In this document: positions 34,212-47,638 of the stretch, piece after piece
How positions within the stretch are numbered: position 1 is the first letter of the stretch
Layout: each line of letters opens with the position of its first letter
Source of the DNA: Hygrophila difformis
Taxonomy: Eukaryota > Streptophyta > Magnoliopsida > Lamiales > Acanthaceae
Assembly (NCBI GenBank): GCA_030278955.1
Contig: JAOANR010000014.1
Coordinates: forward strand, 1,183,920 to 1,247,919
Reading direction: 5' to 3'
DNA: 64,000 nt
Notes under the pieces: model-generated
What the model saw: the letters and a program-made list of their open reading frames with translations, nothing else
Told to the model about the DNA's origin: nothing
Database searches by the model: none
Program-made: the position numbers and the translations under genes

Positions 34212-34371
34212 AATTAGGACTTGACACAGTGGTTATATTTCTTATTTTCCAACCTTATGATTGGGGATCGATTCTCACCCGGCCCCCTATCCCTCCTTTT
34301 TATCCCCTTTATAACTTGTGTGGTTTGGATTCCCATGCACCTTTGTCGATGCATAAAAGGTCAATGTTTAC
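34212..34371 (+). mobile_element. tRNA-derived SINE
   Basis: A box near 34219-34232 (TTGACACAGTGGTT) and B box GGGGATCGATTCT (34263-34275). The 3' part, TGTGGTTTGGATTCCCATGC followed by CTTTGTCGATGC, matches the tail at 57811-57978 and 2454-2505. Flanks share roughly GCCAGGAATA / GCTAGGAATA. Confidence 0.65.
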
Positions 34372-34560
34372 CAGGCTAGGAATATTATAAAATTTTTTGA
34401 ACATGAAATATGTTTACTAATTTTTTGAACATTATTATTGTATTTTTTTTTGGGTTTCATTTTGCTTTCAAGAGTATCAATTGTTATCAACCAAGTGAAG
34501 TGTAGTACTTTTGGTAGAAAATCTAATTGGTAATGAGTTAATCATGAATGCTCTTCAAGG

Positions 34561-34885
34561 TTGCTCTTCTTATCCGTGAACTGGAGGTTGGTTTTAATAG
34601 GACCCGTGAACCGGCCATAATTTTTTTTTATTTTAAAAATGTCAAAATATAAAAAAATAAAAAATATAAAAAAAACCGGCGGTGAAGCGTCGGTTAACTG
34701 GTTCAATGGCGGTTCACCACCGTTTTTGCTTAAAAATTATAAAAATTGTAAAAAGAAAAAACCGTGCAAACCGCTAGTTCGCCGGTTCGAGAATTACCTG
34801 AATCTTAACCGAACCGCTTGAGCCTAGTTCTGGTTAAGATTTTGTGGCCGGTTCCGGCCAAACCGGCGGTCAAACCGCCTTTTTT
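34561..34885. repeat. diverged AACCGG/GGTTCA-rich inverted repeat
   Basis: Many copies of GGTTCA, CCGGTT and AACCGGCGGT in both orientations around AT-rich stretches, similar in design to the hAT-type MITE at 725. Ends and target duplication not resolved. Confidence 0.35.
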
Positions 34886-35002
34886 TTTTTTTGGGGCAAC
34901 TCTGCGATGGAATGGTGTTGTGTGGTGGTATTTGTTGAATAATAATGTGTATTAAGTAAAATAGGGTTTTGGTTTATATGGAGTAAATAGTTTTAGTGCT
35001 TG

Positions 35003-35173
35003 GAGTTTTTTTTTCTTTGTTATTGCTGAACAATTTGTATACAAATAAGGAAATAAGTGGTGGAAATCCGTAACATAGAAATTATAAAGTAACAAAGGAT
35101 GCGCATAGGAAGTCGGGTGCGGAATCAAATCCGAAGTCAGGGATTTGACACATTCGGCCAAATCCTCATCCAC
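35003..35173 (-). mobile_element. tRNA-derived SINE
   Basis: On the minus strand: head GGATTTGGCCGAATGTG, a B-box-like GGATTTGATTCC, and a tail TTGTTCAGCAATAACAAAG running into an A tract. A 9-bp duplication TAGTGCTTG flanks it (34994-35002 and 35174-35182). Confidence 0.7.
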
Positions 35174-35662
35174 TAGTGCTTGAAAGTATTGAAGGGTATT
35201 TTGGTTATTATATATGGTAGATATTAATATTTTTTTTAAAAAATAAATTAAAGTAGATAGTAAATAGTATGTGAGTAGTAGAAGAACAACATGGATATAG
35301 CCAATCCCTTGATTTTATTATGTAAAAATTTGTAGATCAACCAAACACATCATGAGTTTTTTTTTTTAGACACTCCTATCACTCATTTCATAATCTATAC
35401 GAATTTTTGAATAAAATAAGAAAACAAAAACAAAACAAAAAACCAATGTTTTGTGATTCGGCAATGTCACTACTCACTAGGCACTAGGCTAGGTGATAAT
35501 GTTTTGTTTAAAGTCAAAACTGAACCGAATTGGTCAATATAAATATTAATGTACTTATTACTTACGAGTTTTAATATAAAAATAGATCAGACTCCCTTAT
35601 TTTTATTTTATGGTGAAGTGTGTTAAGTTCTGATTGGGTAGTAAAACTATATATATCCAATA

Positions 35663-35921
35663 CTTCCTCCGTTCTCATTTAAATGCTCCATTTGCATAGT
35701 AATAACTATTCATTGAGTAACTTTGATCAATTTTTTAACATAGTTCTATAAGATAAAATGTAGTCAAGTGAGATCTTGTTAGATTCGTCTAATCACGTTG
35801 TTTTAGAATATCAATTTTTTATAATTTTTACTTATATACAATTTGAGTTATAAACATTTAAAAATGTGTATTGAACTGCGTGAAATGCAGAAGTGGAGCA
35901 CTTATATGAGAACAGAGGTAG
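35663..35921. mobile_element. Stowaway-like MITE
   Basis: Ends CTTCCTCCGTTCTCATTTAA and the inverse TATGAGAACAGAGGTAG, flanked by TA. 259 bp. Closely related in its interior to the copies at 1480 and 46745. Confidence 0.75.
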
Positions 35922-36569
35922 TATATGATTATGATGTTGCCAGTTGAAAGTTATAATTTTTGAGTCAATAATGTTTAGCTTTTGGCATCTTGCCCCTTAA
36001 TAATTAGCCCCGCGGGGTTTAGGATAATCGAACACAATTTGAGTCTCAGCTTGAGACATAAAGAATGTAATAATGGCCAGTAAATACTACCCCACTAAAT
36101 AGTAAATACCATCTCAATTCATCAGTAGTTGGATTATTTGTTTGCTCATGAAAATTTTGTGTATCCCTCTTCAAGACATTAGTAATATATTTATTTAAAA
36201 TAAATTGGAAAAAGTGCATATATGCTTTATTTGTTTTGGAGAGAGAACATGAAGGAGTAAAAGAGAAAACAATAAAATATTATGCTTAGGTATAAAATAG
36301 TTTTATGTTAGGTTGAAGGGAATTGCTAAGAAAATGAAGAATAGATGGAAATTTGGTGGAAAAAAATATATATTTTGAGCAACCAACAAAAACTAGTAAG
36401 GAAAATAATAAAACAAAGTTGATTCATCCCTTTCCCTATTCATTTAACTCAATTATTTACATAAGATCATCTAAGATTTTTTTGGTATTTTTTTTTTTTT
36501 TAATAAATGGGCAAGCTTGTTGGTAAAAAAGAAAAAAACTAGAAAATTAAGAAAATATTTTTTAGTAAC

Positions 36570-36698
36570 TTTTTTTTTTGCTGAACAGCCTATACACAGG
36601 CTAGAAAAAGAATGGTGGGAGTCCATGCCACACAAATTACAAACGGACTTTAGGTTAGAAGTCAAGGGACTTAACCACTTGGGCTAAGTCCTCATCCC
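36570..36698 (-). mobile_element. tRNA-derived SINE
   Basis: Minus strand: A box in GGACTTAGCCCAAGTGGTTA, tail GTATAGGCTGTTCAGCAAAA with A tract. Same tail as the copies at 35003 and 29779. Confidence 0.65.
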
Positions 36699-37532
36699 CA
36701 ACTTAAATTTTAATACATGTTGTAAAATTATTTTGTTGTAAATTTATTATTCTTTTATAAAGTTCAAGAAGTAATAGAAATTTTGGCAAAAAGAAAGTTT
36801 TAGCTAAACAAATTTTATTTTACTTTTGATTAATTTGATGGGCATCCATAAAATTAATTAGGCAGTGTTCTGCATAACTAGTTATAGATGCGAATAGTAG
36901 CGGCAAGCTGAAGTTAAGAGAGCTAAAGTTATTGAGAGTTGTAGATTTTGATAAGTATAATTTAAAAAATAATTAAGTTAAAAAAATATCTCATATGTCT
37001 CATTTAATATGTCTTGTTTGATTTTTGCACATAATTCAATGTATTTTTTCAATTGTTAATATTTTAAAATATGCACAACAATAAATAGTCTCAACGTTAA
37101 AAAATAAATAGTATTAAAAAATCAAAATTGACGGAGTAGCTGTTAAAATCTCTCGAAAATGTGGGATGCATTTGAAAGCGCGTGATTCAAAGCAACAGCA
37201 AACGGCAAGCCTAGTAGTTGAACCGCTTCTTACAAAAAAAACCGTCTGTTTTCCTACCAAAACAAACCATTATTGACCACCTAAAGAAAAGATAAAATCG
37301 AAAATTTTGGATTACGGCAAGAAACGAAATAAGGAAAAAGTGGTTCGGAGTTTTTGCCTAATCCATCCCGCTCTCTTCCTCTTCTTTTTCTTCTGCGCTC
37401 CGCTTTCCCGAAAATCGGCTTCTCATCAAATAATTCAACCCAATTTCGATTCTTTTCAATTTGTTCTATTTTATTATTCATGCTGGAGATCGCAATGCGA
37501 TTTGGAATCGGCAATTTCTTTTAATTTTAATT

Positions 37533-40500
37533 ATGGGTTTGGGCGATTTCGGCACTTTCAATGACGGTGAGGGTGGTGGCGGGGGCATGACTTCGTCTGT
37601 GGCGTGCTCGATTTGCTTGGATGCGGTGACGGATAACGGGGATAGATCTTGGGCTAAGCTTCAATGTGGCCACCAATTTCATCTCGGTGAGTTGTTGGCT
37701 ATCTTGTAATTTTCATTTTTGTTGGTAGTTGAGATCTGTCTGTGGCCTATTTCATTGCAATTAGATTGGATTGGAGTCCATAGAAGTTGTAGTGGGACTC
37801 ATTTTATCTAGCCAAGGAATACCTAGTGTGTTGCTTAGCCCACATTTTCATGCTTTAATTTTGTGTTATTTTTATTTTCCCGTCCTCTGAAATATTGTGG
37901 TTATGTGAATGAAAGTTTGGTGGAATATCGGTTTCGAATGACAAACTTAAAATTTTATGGAGGATGATCAATTGACTTCAGGAACTTATTAGCATGTTTT
38001 GTAAGTGGGGCACTCATTGTAACGAGATGCTCAATTGACTTATATATATATATATATATATCAGCCTTGTGCACTTGGGGTGGTGATTCAACTGACATTA
38101 TGTCCTAAGTGACTTGGCCTTAGGTGGAATGTTGACTATATGGGGATACTTCCAAAGAATCAAACATGGGTAGATTCAAGACTCATATTTTATTTTATCA
38201 TAAGAATCAGAATATTTATAAATTATTGGCTGAAAATTGCCATAATGCTTAAGCGGGACTACAATAATTATTTACTGATGTAGTTTTAGTCTGAAAAGAA
38301 GGGAGAAACATTTCACATAGAGGCATAGAATATGTGTTGACCATGTCCATTACACATGCCATATTGATATGGATGCAGCCGAGATGAATGAAGGGCTTCT
38401 GTGACATGGGTTATGTCTTTTGATGTTGATACATGAATGGGGTTATTCAATATGTCATATTGTATTCATTCATTGAAAAATGCAGTAAGAAGATATTGGT
38501 AGGTATGAGGGTATTAATATGCTCAGAATCATATAGGAACACATACTAGGTAAGTCTCTTAAATATACCCATTGGGGTGTATTGGTGAACGTGTGGAGAC
38601 AATGAAAGTGGATGGCAATTGGCACGGTGAAATTGAATTCAATGGGTCGGTTTTTGTTTTTGTTTTTTTTTTAATAAAAAAAGTTGTCAATTTAGAAGAT
38701 TTCACATAGTAAATCAATCTATAAAATTAGAAAAAAATTCCCTATCAAATAATCCCAAAGTGTAACAAGTACCTTGAAATTTGTAAACAACAATTATTTA
38801 TGAACTACTGCTCTCCTAAATGCATATGAAAGGATGATCTACTTCCCCTTTCCTTGGACAGAACTGGAATTTGTTGGCCAGATTTGTTGCAGCACCATAT
38901 GAAGTACCATTCAAACATATTTTGAGGGTGTAGCGTTAGCTGTTAAGTGCAAAGCTATCTTATTATGAAGGAAAATCTGTATAATTATGGATTTATAGTG
39001 AGAGCTCGAAGTAATTCTGTATTATTTAGAAGATGATGCATTGCATTTTTCTGTGTAAACACTAAAACATTGTCAATACTGCTTTTCTTCTTCATTGTTA
39101 TGTGGAAAATGTTCCAAAATTAACTATACTTGTTATGATGTAGTTTCTGACTTTCTTCTATTCCTTTTCACTTTACCTTTTATGCAACTCACATTGCCTT
39201 ACTGTTTTTTTGGCTTTATCTTGTAAAATGAAAAGATTGCATAGGTTCAGCATTCAACGTTAAGGGTGTAATGCAATGTCCCAATTGTCGGAAAATTGAG
39301 AAAGGACAATGGCTTTATGCAACCGGGAGCCGTTCGTTGCCCGATTTTAGCATGGATGATTGGGCCCATGATGATGATTTTTATGATCTAAGTTATTCTG
39401 AAATGGTACTTTTATACAGATCCAATGAGCAATTCTTGTTGCCTTGATTTATTTTATTTTTTGAATTTAGGGGAGTTAAATACCTGGTATTCCTCGAGTT
39501 TTTATTTTAGCGGACTTTACTTTAATTTTCCGTAGATTCATACGGAGAAAAAATTGAAACATTAGTTGTAAGTGGTATTACTACTGCTATTTTCTTCAGC
39601 CATTTTGTGGGGCATAAGGTTGGCTTGATGAGGTTTCATGATTTCTTGTGTGCATGATATCAAGTAAATAATTTTGTGTTGCTTCTATTCTGTCTTGTTC
39701 TTTTGTGCACGTGAAGCACTACAACATTTTTATGAGTCCTTCAGAGTTCATATTGTGGAGCATTATGTTGGCCCTGCTGGGGCTACATGATTTTAATACA
39801 AAATTTGTGTTGCGTCTTTTCTTTCTATGCCTCTTGTGTTTGTCAAGCAGTCAAGCATTTCACCCTTCACCATATTTCTGAGTCTTTGTGAATTCTTTCC
39901 CCTGCTATGCAGGCTGATTACATTTCTACTCCTGTCCTTTTCTTTTGTCATATTGTAGTTTATTCATTCCTTATAAGTGTACAGTGATCATCATGATATC
40001 CCAAACTGAGTAAAGTGTTTTTTTTCCCAAATTTTTGTTTGTAAGTGGTGACATTTTGGTTCTTTGCTCTTGTTTGTTGCTTATTTTTGGGAACACTTAC
40101 ATTAGCAATGTCATCCTTTTGAAACTGAATCTAGATTCCATATGGTATCAAACCACCCTTAAACTTTTTTGTTTTTGACATTGAAAATAAGACAATTTTG
40201 GACAGTAAAAAAGGGGACATTGAGGTATAGTCAGATGATAAATGGATCATGTATAGTTTCTGCATGTCTCTGTTAGGTAACAATTGTCGATGGCCATTAA
40301 GTAGACCTTCCTATCTTATTGCAGCATAATGGGGCTGTTACCATATTGTTTTTGTATGAATGGACATGGGTCTATCTGGCCACCATCAAGCCTCTCTTAT
40401 TTTGCCTTTATAAGATTATAAGTCTCCTTTTCACATTGCACTCCACAAATAAATAATTTATTACATTATTTTTGTTGGATCTAACAAATGCTTAAAGTAT

Positions 40501-42954
40501 TTCTACATCATATATAGCCTACTCTTTTAGCAGTTAGTAATTAAGTTTACTGGTGAATGAATTTTGCAGTCCTTCGGAGTTCATTGGTGTCCCTTCAATG
40601 CTCTAACTAGGCTCCCTTCATCATTTGAGTAAGCACCATCTACTTAACATTGAATAAACTCTCAGTTAAAAATGATTCAGTGACTTGATTTTGATATTCA
40701 ATATAAATGCCCTGCCTATGTGCACCGTGTTTTTTTTTTTTTTCGCACAACATCTTGATTAGATGATTATTTTTTCATGTCAGTAGTCAAAATACGCTCC
40801 TTGCATTTTGGCAGCTTGGCTTAAGTTTTTGGTTCATTATTATTGTTTCTTGTAATGCCATGCTAGAGATTTATATTTGTTTGTTGAACAGAGCTTGCTT
40901 AAACAATCATGACCTTATTTTTATTGCATTTTTATTTCCTTGCTCTCTATATCCATCATGTTAACATAAATCTGATAGTTGCCAGTAAATATCTTTACAA
41001 ATTTCCAAACCCGTTATTTATCCGTGTCGGGCAATACGTATCACGTGTAATGAGTAAATTACACACTGTTTTGCCCTAGCTTTTTCAAGGCAGCAACCAT
41101 TTAGGTGGTATTGCATACTTTCTTGGTTGTTTATTGGCTGTTGAGAGTTGAGACTTTCCTTGTGTCTAGATTCTGAAGTAGGAGTGAGTTAGAGTCGAAC
41201 TCTGACTTGATTTGATGTTGGTTGTGCAATACTTGAGCCCGATCAAGCATCCAAGATTAAGCTTGAACTTATGTTTAAGTGACCTCATGCATACTAGCAA
41301 TATTTCCTTCTATCTGAACTCTGAATGTGTCTAAATGACAGCTTTATTTCTAATTAACTTCGATGTATATATGCTGGTTTCATAGATGAATCTTCATATA
41401 ATGGCTCCATTTGTATTGATAGGTTATCATGTAGTTCTCCAGCTCCTCTATGATTGACCTTTTATATAAAAAAAAAAAACACCTTTTTCTTATTTATATG
41501 TGCACATATAATCAGTTATCCATGAATTCCTAGCATGCAGGCCCCCAAAATGAGATTATGAACATTGATACCATCAACATAGTCAATTCTTGTTGGTGGT
41601 TAGGTTTATCATCTAGGAGAACACATACTGTTAAGTTTTACTTGGTGAAGTTTGTCATGTAATTGAATAAACAACTACGACATTTAAGCTTTGCCATCTT
41701 TTGGGTTGACGCTGCATTTGAGGCTTTATGCCGATCAGTTTGTTTTTTTGTTTATTCTCACGCAATCCTTTTTTCAATGCTTCGTTTCCTACTTTTGTTT
41801 CTTTCATACATTACATGTTCACTAATAATGCTTTGTTTTTGCATTTATATTTCAGTGGAGGAGAATTTCAATCAAATTCGTGTAAGGTTTCACACTTTGA
41901 TATCCATGCATGTGCGTGCACATCAAGATTGTGCTTGTGCAGTAATGACATACGTTTTGTTGTTTCACAGATCCCGATCTTCTTGGGCATCATGCTCTAT
42001 TCGCAGAGCATAACCCTGTATCATCCACAACTCATCCATGCCCATACATCGCATATTTAGGACCTGTTCATCCATCTTCATCAACAGCTAGCGGGAATAT
42101 TCAAGATGGATCTAGTTTCAATAGTCACTGGAGCAGCCCCTCTGTTCCAAGTGAAGTCCCAAGTTCCTTTGGTTTCACTTCAACGGACACCCATTATTGG
42201 GACCATTCATCCCCTTTTGCTTCGAGCAGCCGGATGGGTAATGCAGACCAACTCCCGATTCCATCTATGACCCAGAGGGCAGCTCGGAGCAATTCTGATG
42301 TTCCAAGACATGGAATGCACCCTTTTATCATCGGCCACAGGTTAGTCCATTTCTTGTATATTCTTTGTTTCTTTTTTCGTTTGTTTTTCCATATCGCATT
42401 CATGTAGTGTCAGTTTTAGGCTACTAGCGTGAGTTTTTCCTGAAGCATGTGAGCCATCCATCACATTGTCAGTATGTATTATTTTCAGTTCCTTGGGTAG
42501 AGCTATCGGCTCACTTGCTTCGTCAGCGCTTCCCCTATACCCCAATGGTGTCCCCCGGCCCCGCGACCACCCATCATCCCTTCAAGGATATCTTCAGCAG
42601 CCAAATAGTGGCCCAATGGGGCGGACAAGCCATACATCCTCGGGGCGACAATCCAGCAGCCACAGGGGTTTGGCTCAAGTTGCATCGATGGCTTCTTCAT
42701 CGGATCGATCCAATGGTTTTTTCTTCTTCTCCCCGAACTCATCTAGTCGAACCTATCCAGAATCCGAAAACCCCCATACTCATGATCGTTTCCCTGTTTG
42801 GGAACGTGAGCAGCAGCAGCAGCAGAGGGTCTTCCCCCTGAACCAGACCGATCGTGATTCAATATGGGGACCTTTCCACCCTCCAACAGGCGGGTCCCTC
42901 GGTTTTCGTCCGAGGCATGGATCTGAGAGGACGCCTTCTCAAAATCGGTCATAG
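37533..42954 (+). CDS. RFI2: RING-type E3 ubiquitin ligase, RFI2-like
   Basis: Six exons (37533-37686, 39236-39405, 40570-40628, 41856-41881, 41971-42340, 42489-42954) give 414 residues. The N terminus MGLGDFGTFND leads to a C3HC4 RING (CSICLDAV, CGHQFHLDCI, CPNCRK; about residues 25-70), then GQWLYATGSRSLPDF and SFGVHWCPF, blocks diagnostic of Arabidopsis RFI2 (RED AND FAR-RED INSENSITIVE 2). The remainder is low-complexity, rich in Ser, Pro and His, with a short polyglutamine, as in the relative. RFI2 acts in the nucleus downstream of phytochrome and in photoperiodic flowering. The smallest exon is 26 bp. The gene is otherwise regular; a (TA)n tract lies in intron 1. Confidence 0.92.
38041..38061. 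repeat. (TA)n microsatellite in RFI2 intron 1
   Basis: Perfect TA run of about 10 units. Confidence 0.9.
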
Positions 42955-43866
42955 ACGGTGTTTGCCTTGTAATACTGTGATGAATATTTCGGTTTGAGGA
43001 TGGCTATGACTGAAAATTGAAAAAAATTAAACCCATATTTATGTATGTTTGAGGCTTGAGCTACATTTTACTATTATAAAATGTTGCCAGGACATGGCCG
43101 AGATGAAACTATCGGGTGGTGCCATTGAAATTATGGTTCTTTTAAGTTTTTTTTTTTACTGCCCTTGCAAGTCTGAAGAATGTGGCTTCACTTGTTTCTG
43201 GCCCCTTGGAATCAGTAAGAAATATGCACTTTTAAACTAAATTGGAACACTCTCTATGATCTCAATGTTAAAATTTAAATTTCAGTAACAGAAAATTCAA
43301 CACCATCGATTTTGATGTTGCAAATTCTTTTGGTTAGAATATTTAACTCACACCCGCGATTGTGACTAGATTTATAGGCGTGCCATGTTGCTTAAATATG
43401 AACCTCACCTTTTGGCAGCGCCAATTTAATTACTTTTATTATTATTATTATTATTATTATTGACTAATGTGATGCCACTCTAAATGTTCAGGTAGTTTTA
43501 CCTGAAATAAAATCAACATCATGTAGATATGAATACTTCCTTCGTTTTTTTTTTTTTTTGGCTACGTTTGACAAATGTGTACTGTTCATATACATACTTA
43601 GACTTAAAGTTTTATCATAGTTATACAAGTTAAAATATAGCCAAGTGAGATTTTGTTAGATTCGTCTCGTCTTGTAGTTTTTAAATATTCAACTTTTAGA
43701 ATTTTTAAATGTACTGAATTTGAGTTATTAATAGTTTAAAATGTGTATTGGACTGCGTGCTGAGTGAGTACGTAGCAATCTTTAAAAAACATAGGAAGTA
43801 TTAAATTACTCAAATATTATTTATTTATTTATTTTTTGGGTGGGGGGTGGGGGCCTTAAGAAAATG
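42955..43866. other. RFI2 3' flank and spacer with one MITE
   Basis: Likely 3' untranslated region of RFI2 in the first 300 bases. An (ATT)n run lies near 43437-43461. A Stowaway-like MITE follows (listed). Confidence 0.5.
43536..43798. mobile_element. Stowaway-like MITE
   Basis: Ends CTTCCTTCGTTTTTTTTTTT and AAAAAACATAGGAAG with TA flanks. 263 bp; interior shares GTGAGATTTTGTTAGATTCG with other copies in this window. Confidence 0.65.
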
Positions 43867-43880
43867 GGGTAGAGTTAATT

Positions 43881-45520
43881 TTTTTTTTGCAAAGCCACAG
43901 CTGGCCAGAGAAACAAGAGAAAATACAAAGCAGTAAACAAAGGAAGGAACAACCAAACTAGGCTCTCAGAAAAGAGACACCCGAAGCGTCGTCTCCGAGC
44001 TCCTTAGCGACAAAATCCGGCGGGAATGCCCAGGTGGTATAGAAATCCTCCGAAGACAAACCATGCCGGGCCAAAACATCCGCCACCTTGTTTCCTTCTC
44101 GCAGGGTGTGAGTAATCCTACAGCTCCTGAACGAGTCCCGCAGCTCACGGATCCGGCCAAATATCGGAGCAAGAGGGTGATGGTCTTGCCCATGTTCAAT
44201 CAGCCCAATAGCCGAGAGAGAGTCACTATAGCAAGTAATATCCGCTGAAGCATTGTTTTCCCAGAATTTCAGCCCATTAAAAATGGCTGCAAGTTCAGCG
44301 TGAACAATAGTCGTCTTCCCCAGGTACCCACAGCCCCCTCCAAGCCAAGCTCCCTGCTCATCTCTCAGAACGAAACCAAAACCCGATCTGCCAGAGCTCA
44401 CCTCAGAGCTCCCGTCCACATTCAGGATGATGCCCGATCTCCCCATCATATTCCACCGCACCAGTCTTGATTCCCGGGCAGCTTGGCCACCATTCTTCCT
44501 GGCTTTTTTCATGTCCAGGCTGCTGCAATGAATATCCTTCAAGATCACCCAAAGCGGTTTCTCTTTACCCCGGAAAATTCTTGCATTTCTCTCGAGCCAG
44601 ATGGTCCATAAAGTGGCAATAAAGCACACTCCATAGACACGGTAAAGAGCCTGGAGGAGTAATCTAATCTTCTGTTTCTCCAAATTGTCACAGTCCTCCG
44701 GGACGTTCATATTGAGCTTCCTCCACACAGGCCTAGTCCACGGGCACATAAAGAAAGTGTGGCTCCAAGTCTCAGCCTCCGTGCCACACAACATGCATAA
44801 GGGGGTCGTGGCTAGCTTTCTCTTGAATCTAGTAGCATTCACCGGTAAGGAATCATGACATATCAACCAAAGAAGAAAGCAAACCTTCTCCGGGATGTCC
44901 ACCCTCCATATCCAAGTCCAGCCCTGGTTATCGTCCTTATGATTGCGAATGAAGTTATACCCCGACCCTACTGTATACCTCCCCGAGTTGTGGCCTGACC
45001 AAATGACTATATCTGGAAGCCTGGGATCAAGTGTTGGGGGTGGCGAGGCACTAATATCATGTAGCAGACTTTGGGGAATCTGAGAATACACTCCTCTCCA
45101 GTCCCATCTACCATCCTTTATCACATCTCTAACCCTGAGATCCCTATCCTTGGTCTCCACAAAAGGAAGCATGGGCCCAATTTGAGAATTCCTCCACCAT
45201 TTGGAGAACCACAGGGAGCTGTTGCCACACCCAAGTCTGAGTGTATATCCCTCGCTGAGGTAGGGTGAAATTTTCGCCAGAGTTTTCATAATAGGGGATC
45301 TATACTCTTCGGCCAAGGATGATTGGAAATCAGCCATTCTAATCCTCCCTTCATTCAGCTGCACCCACTGTTTCCCTGGAGTGTGAAGGAACCCCCATCC
45401 TAATTTTCCGAGCAGAGCTATATTCATCTCTCGCGCCCTACGCAGTCCCAAGCCACCCTCACTTTTCCGGGACGTCACCAGATCCCAGTTAACAAGGTTC
45501 AAGCCCTTCCCTTTGTTGTC
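43881..45520 (-). mobile_element. 5'-truncated L1-type LINE (ORF2 C-terminal part)
   Basis: An exact 14-bp target duplication, GGGTAGAGTTAATT, flanks it (43867-43880 and 45521-45534). On the minus strand it ends in a short A tail (T run at 43881). The open frame to the stop at 43958 covers about 520 residues of ORF2: GLGLRRAREMN after the reverse transcriptase, the zf-RVT region (CMLCGTEAETWSHTFFMCPW), IWLERNARIF, and an RNase H domain with VDGSS, HAELAAI, YSDSLSAI and NKVADVLARHG. The endonuclease and reverse transcriptase core are gone, so it cannot move by itself. The frame runs past the element edge into host DNA by chance. Confidence 0.92.
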
Positions 45521-45534
45521 GGGTAGAGTTAATT

Positions 45535-47638
45535 GATTAGCTTTCAATTTTTCTATCCTTTATTTTCCTTTACAATCAAAATGCAGTACCAAAAGTTGAT
45601 TTAATTCAGAAGTCAGAAGGATACAAGGGAGTATCCTTCAAAATATAAATGTTGTCGAACTGCTCTTATTATAGTGCTGTAACCTGTAATATTTAAATCA
45701 CAAACACAAAATGTAGTAGTAGGATCGAGTAATAAATTGCTCCATTATAGGTAAACGACACATGATATGGTGATAATGTCTCTGTCCCAGTTCCCAGCCA
45801 CTCCCAGGGTCCCACCCCACTGCAAGCACAGTATTATTATTATATTCATAATCAAATTTTGAGTGTAAAACATGAATACCACAAATATGAAATAATGTTA
45901 TCATCATCATGCACCAAAATAAGTGCAGTGATTGATTACACTTTTTCATTTGTGTTTTGTTCTTTATAGGTGCACAGATATATGACAAACCCCAGTTGGA
46001 TTGTGTATCATTCATTCACACCCTAATCATAATAATGGGTATTGATGGAGATTTTGGTGGGGGCTCCAAAACTTGAATCATAACACTACTGATCATGGAT
46101 TGGGTACATCCACAACAGATTTTCGCCAAATATCAATGTCCAAATTTTGAGTATGACTTTACATGTGCAAGGTTAATAACCCTATGGGCTATGGATGGCC
46201 ACACCCATAAGTTATTTTCACCATATATATGAATGTGACTTTAGCTGGGAGAAGGCACTAATAAACTATTGTGGTACACTAATAATGATTAATTTGTAAG
46301 GCTAATGTTGAATAGGGAAAAGTAACCAATTCATTGTTTTCCTGACATTAATGGGCAAATTGATTAGCAATATATTTTTCTAAGAAAAAAGATTTTCTTG
46401 TTCCTAATCCTTACTCGAGGTATTTCCAATATATTTTCTAGCAATAGCAATTTAACTCCCGAACATTAAATTGATCATATTTACTTCTTTCAAAGAAATG
46501 TAAAAGAAGTGTGATTCCACTAGTTATAAATATAAAGTTACGTAATTTAATGATTCACAAATTATTTATATACTATATAGTAATGATACTTGAGGATTTG
46601 AATTGATCATATTATGCTACAGCCTACAGATCAAGCCTGCGTTGAAGCGAAGCCTCCAGGTGCAGTGCAGACTGAAGAAGAAACATCAAATAAACAAGAG
46701 CAGCCGACGGCTGCTATATATCATACGGGAATTTATACTTAGTACTACCTCCGTTCCTTTTTAAATGACACATTTTGACTTTTGTTACTGTTCATTAAGT
46801 AGTTTTGACTCGACTTTTTAATACTCCCTCCGTCCCATTTAACTTGTTATGTTTCACTTTTGCACACAATCCAATGCATTTTTTATCTGTTAATATCTCA
46901 AAATATACACAATGAAAAATTATACAAAATATATATTATAAAACTACGTGATCATACGATTCTAACAAGACCCATCTCGACTATTTTTCGTTAAATAAAT
47001 ACTTGCAATTAAATTGAGTCAAAGCTGAACAATGAACAGTGTAAAAAAGTCAAACAGGACAAGTGTAGTGGGACGGAGGGAGTACAATTATATAAGATAA
47101 AATATAGTCAAGTGGGATCTTGTTAGATTCGTCTAATCGCATAGATTTAGAATATCAAATTTTCATAATTTTTACTTGTATGAAATTTGAGTTATTATGG
47201 ATTAAAAATGTGTATTGGATTGCGTGAAATGTGGGTCCGTAGCATTTATTAAGGAACGGAGGAAGTACTTATTTTATATAAGTAATAATAATAATAATAT
47301 AAAAAAAAATGAAAAAAGGAAAGCAGTGATAGATACCGACTGACACCTGGCAATTCCATATTTATCGAGGACGACTTGTGACACTCATCTTCTTTATCTA
47401 CTCTCCACTCGCTAATAATCACATCTCATCCAACGCTCCACATTTGCCTTTCATCCCAATTATCTGTTCGACGTTTAACACTTGTCCCTTCTTAAATACC
47501 ACTACCACCATTGCTCGCCATCTCAGGAAAGATCGCCGCCCGGCCCGGCCTAGCTACTTGGTGCTTATCGCCACTACTGAACCTAACTGGAAAAAATTGC
47601 ATCTTTATCTCTTGGCACGCCCTGATCGTCAACCTTAA
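45535..47638 (+). promoter_or_regulatory. upstream region of DRM1 with nested MITEs
   Basis: About 2.1 kb without a gene. The promoter and 5' untranslated region of DRM1 must lie in the last few hundred bases, after the MITE pair at 46745-47265. No confident TATA box. The 105-codon minus-strand frame at 45698-46015 shows no family resemblance. Confidence 0.5.
46745..47265. mobile_element. Stowaway-like MITE split by a second Stowaway (46824-47082)
   Basis: Outer ends CTACCTCCGTTCCTTTTTAA and TATTAAGGAACGGAGGAAG, TA flanks. The guest has ends CTCCCTCCGTCCCATTTAAC and GTGGGACGGAGGGAG, also with TA flanks. The two belong to different subfamilies by interior sequence. They lie about 370 bp upstream of the DRM1 start. 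Confidence 0.88.

Larger units (their letters stand above)
33345..37532. other. repeat-filled spacer between divergent PP1 and RFI2
   Basis: Contains the 5' flanks of both genes, T- and A-rich tracts near 33690-33780, three SINEs, one Stowaway-like MITE and a diverged AACCGG-rich repeat (listed separately). No supportable gene. Confidence 0.6.

Noticed and set aside
45698..46015. 105-codon minus-strand frame
   Set aside because: No recognisable family, irregular composition, no ATG context or splice partners; kept as spacer.
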